From the NCBI GenBank assembly GCA_030150305.1, contig JASLGD010000567.1, positions 1-32,957 on the forward strand: 32,957 nt of DNA, read 5' to 3'. The position numbers and the translations under genes are program-made. Every line of letters begins with the position of its first letter. Position 1 is the stretch's first letter. Of this stretch, positions 1 through 7,562 are shown one piece after another. The notes under the pieces are model-generated. The model made no database searches and was not told the origin of the DNA. It saw nothing but the letters and a program-made list of their open reading frames with translations. The stretch is from Caldimonas sp. (GTDB taxonomy: Bacteria > Pseudomonadota > Gammaproteobacteria > Burkholderiales > Burkholderiaceae_C).

Positions 1-1220
1 CGGTCGATGTGCGCAGCCTCTCGCTCGCCGTGCTCGCGGTGCTCGCATCGATCTTCGCGCTGCAGTGGGCGCGGCCGATCCTGGTGCCGATCCTGCTCGG
101 CGCGATGTTCAGCTACGCGCTCACTCCCGCGGTCGACCGGCTGCAGCGCTGGCGGCTGCCGCGTCCGCTCGGCGCGACGCTCGTCGTCGGCGGCGCGATC
201 GCGATCGTGCTCTGGGGCATCAGCGCGCTCGCCGACGACGCGACGACGATGATCGAGAACCTTCCGCTCGCCGCGCAGAAGCTGCGGCGCACGGTCGAGG
301 GCCACAAGGCCGGCGGGCTGCCGATCGACAAGGTGCAGCAGGCCGCGGCCGAGCTCGAGCAGGCAGCGCACGCGGCCGAGGCGGCGGCGGCGTCGACTGC
401 AGCATCGGCCGCGGCTTCCACCGCCGCGTCGGCAGCGGCATCGGCGGCGAAAGCCGACGCCGCGCGACCGCGGGCCGCGAACGCGCGCGAGCCGCGCAAT
501 CCCGGCACGCTCGAGCCGATCGTCGTGCAGCCGTCGCGCGGGGTGACGCACGTGGTCGTCGAGCGGCCGGGGTTCAGCGTCCGCGAGTACCTCTGGTCGG
601 GAACGATCGGCGTCTTCGTCTTCCTCGGCCAGGTCGCGATCGTCCTCTTCGTCACCTTGTTCCTGCTCGCGTCGGGCGACACGTTCCGCCGCAAGATGGT
701 CAAGCTCGCGGGACCGCGTCTCAGCCAGAAGAAGATCACGGTGCAGGCGCTCGACGAAGTCAGCGTGCAGATCCAGCGCTACCTGCTCGTCACGCTCGCG
801 ACGAGCGTCGTCCTCGGCGTCGCGGCGGGAATCGTGTTCCACCTGCTCGGCCTCAACAACGCGGCGGTCTGGGGCGTCGCCGCCGGCGTCACCAACCTGA
901 TCCCGTACCTCGGCGCGCTCGTGCTCGGCTTCGGATCGGCGCTCGCCGGCTTCATCCAGTTCGACAGCATCGAGCAGGCGCTCCTCGTCGGCGCGAGCAC
1001 GTTCGCGCTGCACGGCGTCATCGGCAACCTGCTGACGCCATGGTGGACCGGACGCGCGAGCCGCATGAGCCCGTTCGCGGTGTTCGTCGGCGTGCTCGCG
1101 TTCGGCTGGCTGTGGGGGCCCGCCGGGCTCATCCTCGGCACGCCGATCCTGATGGTCACCAAGACCGTCTGCGACCACGTCGAAGAGCTGCGGCCGGTCG
1201 GTGAATTCCTCGGCGCCTGA
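1..1220 (+). CDS. AI-2E family transporter (PerM-like permease), 5' end outside window
   Basis: Polytopic inner-membrane protein of the AI-2E transporter / PerM family, whose members are proposed to move small signals or solutes; the substrate cannot be told from sequence. The frame stays open to the left edge. A GTG at 9 could start it, but in-frame codons upstream read Val-Asp before VRSLSLAVLAVLASIF, which looks like the inside of a typical N-terminus, so the true start probably lies outside. Numbering from base 9, hydrophobic segments lie near residues 5-35 and 55-75, and several more fill the last 210 residues, including the family-like 'NLIPYLGALVLG' and 'GNLLTPWWTGR' stretches. An Ala/Ser-rich linker (about residues 112-157) separates the N-terminal segments from the core and is unusual in length. 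It stops three bases before the stop of the convergent DUF3999 gene. Confidence 0.85.
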   Translation, partial: VDVRSLSLAVLAVLASIFALQWARPILVPILLGAMFSYALTPAVDRLQRWRLPRPLGATLVVGGAIAIVLWGISALADDATTMIENLPLAAQKLRRTVEGHKAGGLPIDKVQQAAAELEQAAHAAEAAAASTAASAAASTAASAAASAAKADAARPRAANAREPRNPGTLEPIVVQPSRGVTHVVVERPGFSVREYLWSGTIGVFVFLGQVAIVLFVTLFLLASGDTFRRKMVKLAGPRLSQKKITVQALDEVSVQIQRYLLVTLATSVVLGVAAGIVFHLLGLNNAAVWGVAAGVTNLIPYLGALVLGFGSALAGFIQFDSIEQALLVGASTFALHGVIGNLLTPWWTGRASRMSPFAVFVGVLAFGWLWGPAGLILGTPILMVTKTVCDHVEELRPVGEFLGA

Positions 1221-1223
1221 CCG

Positions 1224-2687
1224 CTACGGCGCAGGCTCCGCCGGTCCCGACCGCGCAAGTCGCCAGACCAGCGCGCCGAGCGCCGCGACGCCGACGACGA
1301 GCACGGCCCAGAGCAGCCACGGGCGCAGGCGCGCCAGGCGCGCGGCGTCGTCGGCGGCGCGCGCGGCGTCGGCGTCGAGCACGAAGTCACCGAGCGTCGC
1401 CCGGCCGAAGCGTGCCCGCTCGCTCTCGAGCTGCGGCACGACCATCGCGATCGGCAGCGCGGCGGGCGGCGCGGCGGCCGACCCGGTGAGCAAGCGAAAC
1501 GGCGGCTCGCCCTGCGTCGCGAAGACGAGCGTCGCGAGCGACGCGTGAACGACGAGCCGGACGCTCGCGGGGTCGAGCGCGGCGGCGCGCTCGTCGGGAA
1601 CGACGCGCACGAAGCGCAACCACGCCGGCAGCGCGACCGCGGGCGACGTCGCGACGTCGTTGCCGCGCTCGAGCCGATAGAAGACGGCGCCGCCGAGCTC
1701 GCGCCAAGGCCGGTCGGCGCGCGTGCGGCCGTAGAGACGCACCGGCGCGACGTGCGTCCCCGACGTGAAGCGGAGATCGGCGTCCAGGATCGGCATCGCA
1801 CCGCCGAGATCGAACTCGATCGCGCGCCGCGCAGACGGATCGGACGCAGCCGCGCTCGCCGGCGCGCTCGCGCTCGACGTCAGCTCGCGCGCCGGCTCGA
1901 CCGCGACCTCGCGTCGCGCCGCGACGACGACGGTCGCGCCGGTGACGAGCGGCGCGACCGCAGCATCGGACCAGACCAGGCGAACGAATCGGCCGGGCGC
2001 AGCGAGCCCGACGATCGGCTGCGTCAGCGCTCCGGCCGCCGACTGCAGCGCCATCAGCTGGCCGCTGCCGGCGCTGCGCCATTGGCGCAGGTCGTCGCTC
2101 GTCTCGACGGTGTACGTCGCCGTGAACTCCGCCGGCCCCGACCAGCGCAGGCGCAAGCTTCGCGGCGGCGGATCGCCGGGCTGCGTCTCGCCGCTGTCGA
2201 TCAGCCAGCCGCCCGATTCGCGCACCGGCGTCGCGACGTTCGCTTCGCCGCCACGACGGTGGACGCTGATGCGGTCGCCTTCGACGACGACGTCGACCGG
2301 CGAAGGCCACACGCCCGCGGCGCTCGGCCGCGGCGGCAGCGGATACAGCCTCGCCTCGCGCACCTGCTCGCTCGTGCGCACGGTCGCGCGCGACGGCAGC
2401 AACGCGAACGGCACGCGCTCGCCGCGCGCATCGACGATGCGCAGGTCGCGCAGCTCGTCCTGCTCGGCGTGCGCGTACGCCGCGGGCGGCAGCGCGAGCT
2501 CGACGAAGGGTGCCGGTGCCTCGATCGCGATCGGCGCGCGGTAGCGATACGGCGCGGGCTCCGCGCCGGCGGCGAGCGCGATGGCCGGCGCGAACGCGAG
2601 GATGACGAGCGCGCGGACGACGCCGGCGGCGCGGCTGCGGGCGAGGTCGCGCCGCTGCACGGCGCCGTCGCAATCACGCCGCGACAC
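1224..2687 (-). CDS. DUF3999 family envelope protein
   Basis: Uncharacterised 487-residue protein of the DUF3999 type. It has an N-terminal hydrophobic export signal (about residues 23-41, ending in Ala-rich sequence before AEPAPYRYRAP), a long extracytoplasmic beta-rich region, and one C-terminal transmembrane segment (about 458-477) followed by a short Arg-containing tail. This predicts a periplasm-facing protein anchored in the inner membrane. The start is GTG at 2687, supported by AAGGAG about eight bases upstream. It overlaps the end of the DUF2339 gene by 14 bases, so the two are probably translationally coupled. DUF2339 and DUF3999 genes commonly sit side by side, which suggests a shared but unknown envelope role. 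No catalytic motif was recognised. Confidence 0.8.
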   Translation of the reverse strand: MSRRDCDGAVQRRDLARSRAAGVVRALVILAFAPAIALAAGAEPAPYRYRAPIAIEAPAPFVELALPPAAYAHAEQDELRDLRIVDARGERVPFALLPSRATVRTSEQVREARLYPLPPRPSAAGVWPSPVDVVVEGDRISVHRRGGEANVATPVRESGGWLIDSGETQPGDPPPRSLRLRWSGPAEFTATYTVETSDDLRQWRSAGSGQLMALQSAAGALTQPIVGLAAPGRFVRLVWSDAAVAPLVTGATVVVAARREVAVEPARELTSSASAPASAAASDPSARRAIEFDLGGAMPILDADLRFTSGTHVAPVRLYGRTRADRPWRELGGAVFYRLERGNDVATSPAVALPAWLRFVRVVPDERAAALDPASVRLVVHASLATLVFATQGEPPFRLLTGSAAAPPAALPIAMVVPQLESERARFGRATLGDFVLDADAARAADDAARLARLRPWLLWAVLVVGVAALGALVWRLARSGPAEPAP

Positions 2688-5499
2688 GGCGCGACTCCTT
2701 GGCAGGCAGCGGGGCGACGTAGCCGATGACGAGCATGAGGATGCCGACTCCGATGAACGAGACGATGCGGGTGACGCTGCCGCTGCCGGAGAGATCGACG
2801 AGCAGCAGCTTGGCGACGACCGCGGCGAGCAGCGACGCGCCCGCGACCCACGGCACGCGCACGCCGCGCGATGCGGCCAGCCACATCGCGACGAGCGCGA
2901 TCGCCGTCCACAGCAACGTGATCCCGGTCTGCACCGCGAGCGAGGCGATCCACGCGTCGACGTGGTAGGGAACGCCGGCGTAATGGTGGAAGCCGCGCAC
3001 GAGCATCGCGTTCAGCCACACGAACGCCGCCGCGGCCGTCATCGCGATCGACCAGCGCTCGAGCCGCGCTGCGCTCTTCAGCCAGAGCACGATCGCGGCG
3101 AGCGCGATGCCGACGCCGATGTCGAGCGGATTGAGGAGCGGGACGTGCGGCAGCGGCGCTGCCGAGCCGTCGGACGCGACGTTGGCGACGATCGTCCACA
3201 GCCAGAGCCCGGCGGCGAGCGCGGCCGCGGCGCTGACGCGGTACGCCTCGGGCAGCGTGCGCACCGGCCAGATGCGCGCCGTCGCGGCGCGCGGCAGGAC
3301 GAGGAGCAACACTGCGGGAGCGACCAGCCAGCCGAGCCACGGCCATGCGCTCGCGGCGTCGCCCCAGCGTGCGGTCGCGGCGCGTCCGAGCAGCGCACCG
3401 ACGAGCGCGAGCGTGACGACGCCGAGCGCGTGGTCGACGTGCTCGACGGCTCGTGGCCATGCCGGCGACGCCAGCCGCAGCACGACGGCATGGACGGCGA
3501 ACGCGAGCGGCCACGCCCACCAGCCGCCGTTCGCGAACGGATTCGCGAGCATCGCCGCCGTGACGAGCGCGAACACGAACGCGATCGCGACATGGGCGAG
3601 CGTCGGCCAGGCGATCGCGCTCCACGCGAGCCTGCGCGCGAGCGCGGCGTAGACGGCGGCGACGACGCTCGCCGCGGCGAGCGACGCGGCGACGAAGAAG
3701 CGTGCCGGCGTGAAGGCATCGATCTCGATCGCGGCGGTGGCGACGAGCCACGCGGTGGCAACGCCGATCAGCAGCGGCTCGCACGCGTCCTCGCCTTGGC
3801 CGAGCGCGCCGGCGCGCCCCGCGCGCTCGACGAACAGCGCGGCCGCGAGCGACGCCGCGGCGGCCATCAGCCCGTTGAAGAGGTACACGTTGAGCACCGC
3901 GGTCGGCGCCCCGTAACGCAAGTGGCCGACCAGCATCGAGACGGCGGCGATCGCGAGCAGGAGGTAGCCGAAGACGCGCGGCACGGCGCGGCGCTGGCGA
4001 AAGCCGATCCACACGAGCCCCGCGCCTTCGAGCGTCCATGCGCCGGCGGTGCTGCGCTCGTCGAGCGCGAACGGGATCACGAGCGTGAGGAAGACGGTCG
4101 CGATCGCGAGCGTCGCCTCGAACGTGATCCCGAGCTCGGGCCGCCTGCGCATCCAGGTCGCGAGGACGACGTAGAACGCGGCGAGCGCGAGCGCCGCCAG
4201 CGCCGCGCCGTACGGCGTCTCGCGCACGAGCCCGTACTCGAGGGCGAAGACGATCGTCGGCAGGCCGAACAGGAGGCTGCTGTTGACCCACGCGTCGCGC
4301 TGCCGCGCCGGTGCATCGCTCGCGGGCTGCGCCGCCAGGCGGCGCGCCGGCAGCACGAGGATGACGACGAAGAGGAGGAAGAACGCGATCAGGAACGCCT
4401 GGCTGGTCGCGTAGTCGGCGGGGCGGTATTGCAGGACGCCCCACGCGGTCGCGACGAGGAAGGTGGCGACGAAGCCGACCAGGTTGAGCAGCCGCCACGT
4501 CTTCGACCAGGCGACCAGCGCGATGCCGGCGTCGAGCACGAGGTAGTACGTGAAGAGCGCGACGTAATTGCTCGACCCGGTCGAGACGATGAGCGGAGTC
4601 GCGAAGCCGCCGAGCGCGCCGACGACGGCGAGCGCGCGCGCGTCCTGCAGCACCGCGAGCGCGGCGGCGAGCGCAGCGACTGCGACCATCAGGACGAACG
4701 CCGGCACCGCGCCGAGCACGCCGTAGTAGCGAAACGCGGCGAACAGGGTCAGATAGAGCACCGCGACCGCGCCCCCCTGCAGCACCTGCGCGTAGTCCGG
4801 GCGCTTGAGGCGCAGGCGCCAGCCGAAGCCGAGCAGCGCGATGGCCGCCGCGCCGATCGCCGCGAGCCGGAACTCGACCGGCAATCGGGCGTGCTCCGCC
4901 GCGTACTTGGCGAGGAACGCGAGCCCGACGAACAGGATCCCGACGCCGACCTTGACGATCGTGTTGCCGCCGAACAGCCACTGCCGCACAGGGGCGAACA
5001 CATCGCTCGGCGGCGTGACGCGAAGGCCATCGCGAACGCCGCCCGCGCGTGCCGAGGCGCCAGCCGCTTCGCCGAGCGACGCCTCGCTCGCGACCGCCGT
5101 CGCGTCGATGGCAGCGGGCGCTGCCGCGGGCGTCGTCGGCCCGGCGGCGAGCATCGTCGGTGCGGCGGTAAGCGACGCAGGCGGCGCGAGCGGGGTCGCC
5201 TCGTGCGCTTCGATCGAAGCGACTGCCCCGGCCCGGATCGCGGCGTCGGAAGGCGCCTGCGCCGCGCGGGCGAAGGCCGCGTCTTCGTCGGAGCGAATCC
5301 TGGAGTCTTCTGCGAGCGCGCGCTCGGTCGACGTCGCAGGCGCGACGTCGGCGCGCTTGCGCAGCGCCTCGATCTCGCGCTGTTGCCGCAGCGAGCGCAC
5401 GACCAGCCAGCCGAACAACGCACCGGCGAGCGCGCCGGTTTCTCCGCTCGCGGCAGCGCCGACGAGGGCGCCGACGATGATCGCGATCAGCAGCACCAT
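2674..5499 (-). CDS. DUF2339 family multi-spanning membrane protein
   Basis: Large (941 residues) integral membrane protein of the DUF2339 family, function unknown. It opens with a glycine/alanine hydrophobic segment (about residues 2-35) and a basic/acidic stretch with QREIEALRKRA. A low-complexity Ala/Pro/Thr region of roughly 100 residues follows. The family-like entry 'RQWLFGGNTIVKVGVGILF' (about 170-190) then begins a nearly unbroken run of more than 20 predicted membrane segments to the C-terminus. The ATG at 5499 is preceded by GGGGAGA as ribosome binding site. It is the first gene of a two-gene operon with the DUF3999 gene, which overlaps its end. Family membership is clear from architecture and partner; no substrate or enzymatic role can be assigned. 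Confidence 0.85.
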   Translation of the reverse strand: MVLLIAIIVGALVGAAASGETGALAGALFGWLVVRSLRQQREIEALRKRADVAPATSTERALAEDSRIRSDEDAAFARAAQAPSDAAIRAGAVASIEAHEATPLAPPASLTAAPTMLAAGPTTPAAAPAAIDATAVASEASLGEAAGASARAGGVRDGLRVTPPSDVFAPVRQWLFGGNTIVKVGVGILFVGLAFLAKYAAEHARLPVEFRLAAIGAAAIALLGFGWRLRLKRPDYAQVLQGGAVAVLYLTLFAAFRYYGVLGAVPAFVLMVAVAALAAALAVLQDARALAVVGALGGFATPLIVSTGSSNYVALFTYYLVLDAGIALVAWSKTWRLLNLVGFVATFLVATAWGVLQYRPADYATSQAFLIAFFLLFVVILVLPARRLAAQPASDAPARQRDAWVNSSLLFGLPTIVFALEYGLVRETPYGAALAALALAAFYVVLATWMRRRPELGITFEATLAIATVFLTLVIPFALDERSTAGAWTLEGAGLVWIGFRQRRAVPRVFGYLLLAIAAVSMLVGHLRYGAPTAVLNVYLFNGLMAAAASLAAALFVERAGRAGALGQGEDACEPLLIGVATAWLVATAAIEIDAFTPARFFVAASLAAASVVAAVYAALARRLAWSAIAWPTLAHVAIAFVFALVTAAMLANPFANGGWWAWPLAFAVHAVVLRLASPAWPRAVEHVDHALGVVTLALVGALLGRAATARWGDAASAWPWLGWLVAPAVLLLVLPRAATARIWPVRTLPEAYRVSAAAALAAGLWLWTIVANVASDGSAAPLPHVPLLNPLDIGVGIALAAIVLWLKSAARLERWSIAMTAAAAFVWLNAMLVRGFHHYAGVPYHVDAWIASLAVQTGITLLWTAIALVAMWLAASRGVRVPWVAGASLLAAVVAKLLLVDLSGSGSVTRIVSFIGVGILMLVIGYVAPLPAKESRRVAA

Positions 5500-5633
5500 G
5501 GGGTCTCCCCGAGTTGGCTGCGGCGCACTCTAGCAGCGGGGTCGCAGCGCAAACGCCCGCTCACGGGGGAACGGACGTGCCGCTCGTGCAAGTCGCCACG
5601 AACGCGACCGCCGGTAGCTCGGCGCGCGACCGC
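5500..5633. other. Intergenic region between DUF2339 and beta-propeller genes
   Basis: 134 bases upstream of the DUF2339 gene and downstream of the beta-propeller gene, both on the minus strand. On the minus strand a -10-like TAGAGT lies at 5532-5527, with only a poor -35 (TTTGCG, about 15 bases further upstream), so a promoter here is only possible. A weak CCCG/CGGG hairpin followed by a short T-run lies near 5550-5575 and could end the upstream transcript. Neither signal is strong. Confidence 0.25.
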
Positions 5634-6725
5634 TCAGCGGCAGTCGACGCGGACGATCTTGCCGACGAGCCCGAGCGATTGCGTCATGACGTCGCCGAAG
5701 AACTCGGTGTCGCTGACGAACGAGAGCGAGCCGGCGAGACGGAAGCGGTTCACCGACTGCGGGTGCCCGCGCACGTTCATGAACGTGAGGCGCCGCTTGT
5801 CGCTGCCGTCGACGTTCATGATCCACCAGTCGGCGCCTTGCAGCTGGAACGCGAAGACGTCGGCTCCGCTCCCGGTCATGTAGACGATGCTCCTGCCGTC
5901 CGGCGTGAACGTCGGCGCCTGCGCGAGGCTCTCCGTCGTGAGCTCCCGGATCGCGCCGCTCTCGACGTCCATCGTGTAGATGCGCGACGCGAACAGGTTC
6001 TTCGAGACGAAGGTGCTGTAGAACGCGATCGTGCGGTTGTCGCTCGCGATCGACTCGACCTCGCCGCCCTGCTCGACGCCGCCCGGCACGATGCTGCGCA
6101 CGTTCTCGAGGTGCGGCTCCGGCGCGAGGACGAAGTCGGCGACCTTGAAGACGTACGCGCCGGCGAACAGGTTCAGATCCCAGAGGCGCGGCGCGCGCAC
6201 GCGCTCGGTCCACACGAACTTGGTGCCGTCGGGCGAGAACGCCGCGTGGGTGATCGCGTGGTCGTAGCCGTCGGGCAGCGCGTAGATCTTCCACGCCGCG
6301 CCGCCGTCGCGGCGCACGATCCAGTAGTCGGTGTACGCGCCGTAGCCCGGGATCGCGTCGACCGAGCTGCGCGCGTGCTCGTTCTGCTCGACGAGCATCG
6401 CGAGCAGCTCGCCGCGCGGGTGCCACGCCGCCGGGAACTGGTGCCGATCGTCGCGCCACGCCGGCGCGGCAATGCGGCGCTCGTTGCCGCCGTCGGCGTC
6501 GGCGAGGTACGCGTGGTAGTGGCCGTCGGCTTGCGGCCGGCCGTAGGCGATCGTCCGCGTCGCCGCGTTCCACTTGGCGCCGATGCGGCCGTCGTTGCCG
6601 AAGTCGACCAGGCGCGCCGGTCCGCGGCACGCTTGGCTCGCGGCGTCGTCGGCGACGGACTCGGGCGCGATCGCCGCCAGCACGCACGCGATCGCCGCGG
6701 CGGCGCCGCCGAGCGCACGCGCCAT
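5634..6725 (-). CDS. Exported TolB/PD40-like beta-propeller protein, function unknown
   Basis: 363-residue protein with a Sec-type signal peptide (hydrophobic about residues 4-20, likely cleavage after SVA at about 25). The mature part carries WD40-like/PD40 repeats: 'HAAFSPDGTKFVWTE', 'PTFTPDGRSIVYMTG' and 'IMNVDGSDKRRLTF' are the typical blade signatures of TolB-type propellers. It is probably periplasmic. It differs from true TolB in lacking the tol-pal neighbourhood and an obvious N-terminal TolB domain. The frame is open upstream to 7319, but the ATG at 6725 sits in a TGATG overlap with the stop of the nitrilase gene and immediately precedes the signal peptide, so it is the natural start. 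Translational coupling to the yhdP-nitrilase operon suggests co-expression; ligand and partner are unknown. Confidence 0.75.
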   Translation of the reverse strand: MARALGGAAAAIACVLAAIAPESVADDAASQACRGPARLVDFGNDGRIGAKWNAATRTIAYGRPQADGHYHAYLADADGGNERRIAAPAWRDDRHQFPAAWHPRGELLAMLVEQNEHARSSVDAIPGYGAYTDYWIVRRDGGAAWKIYALPDGYDHAITHAAFSPDGTKFVWTERVRAPRLWDLNLFAGAYVFKVADFVLAPEPHLENVRSIVPGGVEQGGEVESIASDNRTIAFYSTFVSKNLFASRIYTMDVESGAIRELTTESLAQAPTFTPDGRSIVYMTGSGADVFAFQLQGADWWIMNVDGSDKRRLTFMNVRGHPQSVNRFRLAGSLSFVSDTEFFGDVMTQSLGLVGKIVRVDCR

Positions 6726-7549
6726 CAGAAGACGAGGCGGTGCTCGAGCGCGGGCAGTTGCCGGCGGACGTCGGCGATCCGCTCGCGTTCCATCGCGGCG
6801 ACGACGAAGCCTTCGCCTTCGTCGCTGCGGCACGCGACGACGACGCCCCACGGATCGACGACGAGGCTGTGGCCGAACGTGCGCCGGCCGTTCTCGTGCG
6901 TGCCACCCTGTGCGGCAGCGAGCACGTAGCACTGGTTCTCGATCGCGCGCGCGCGCAGCAGCACTTCCCAGTGCGCGCTTCCGGTCGTGTAGGTGAACGC
7001 CGAGGGCACCGAGAGCAGGTCGCACGGCGGCTTGGCGAGCGCGCGGTACAGCTCCGGGAAGCGCAGGTCGTAGCAGACGCTCAGGCCGACGCGCCAGCCG
7101 TCGGCATCGAACGCCGCCGGCGTGCGACCGGGCTGCAGCGTCCGGCCTTCGTCGTAGCGCTCGCGTCCGTTGTCGTACGCGAAGAGGTGCATCTTGTCGT
7201 AGCGCGCCGCGAGCTCGCCGCGCGGCGAGAAGACGAGGTTGGCGTTCATGACCCGATCGACGCTGTCGGTCGCCGCGTCGCCGTCGAGGCGCAACGGCAG
7301 CGTCCCGCCGATCAGCCACACCGCGTGCTCGCGCGCGATCGCCGCGAGCTCGCGCTGGATCGGCCCGTCGCCGGCGCGCTCGGCGATCGCCAGCTTGTCG
7401 CGATCGCTGCGGCCGAGGAAGCAGAAGTATTCCGGCAACGCGACGAGCTTCGCGCCTGCGGCGGCGGCCTCGCCGACGAGGCGGCGTGCCGCAGCGACGT
7501 TGCGATCGACGCTCGGCGTCGAGACCATCTGGACGGCGGCGATCTTCAT
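6725..7549 (-). CDS. Carbon-nitrogen hydrolase (nitrilase superfamily, Nit1/deaminated glutathione amidase-like)
   Basis: Cytoplasmic amidase of 274 residues with the nitrilase-superfamily catalytic triad in place: Glu40 in 'LPEYF', Lys119 in 'YDKMHLF' and Cys159 in 'GLSVCYDLRFPELYR'. The CYDLRFPELYR signature is characteristic of the Nit1/NitFhit branch, in which characterised members repair deaminated glutathione. That substrate is inferred from the family, not proven here. Length is normal. The ATG at 7549 has AAGGA about nine bases upstream and starts 13 bases after the yhdP stop. Its own stop overlaps the next gene's start (TGATG). A nitrilase gene following yhdP is a common arrangement in betaproteobacteria, often continued by tldD, which is absent here. 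Confidence 0.9.
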   Translation of the reverse strand: MKIAAVQMVSTPSVDRNVAAARRLVGEAAAAGAKLVALPEYFCFLGRSDRDKLAIAERAGDGPIQRELAAIAREHAVWLIGGTLPLRLDGDAATDSVDRVMNANLVFSPRGELAARYDKMHLFAYDNGRERYDEGRTLQPGRTPAAFDADGWRVGLSVCYDLRFPELYRALAKPPCDLLSVPSAFTYTTGSAHWEVLLRARAIENQCYVLAAAQGGTHENGRRTFGHSLVVDPWGVVVACRSDEGEGFVVAAMERERIADVRRQLPALEHRLVF

Positions 7550-7562
7550 GGCCAGGGTTCCT

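Noticed and set aside
2581..5883. 1100-residue plus-strand frame opposite DUF3999/DUF2339
   Set aside because: Very high Arg/Glu/Asp content and no recognisable fold; explained by complement of membrane-protein codons.
6726..7319. Upstream extension of the beta-propeller gene to 7319
   Set aside because: It would place almost 200 Arg-rich residues before an obvious signal peptide and overlap the nitrilase gene; the TGATG start at 6725 is better.
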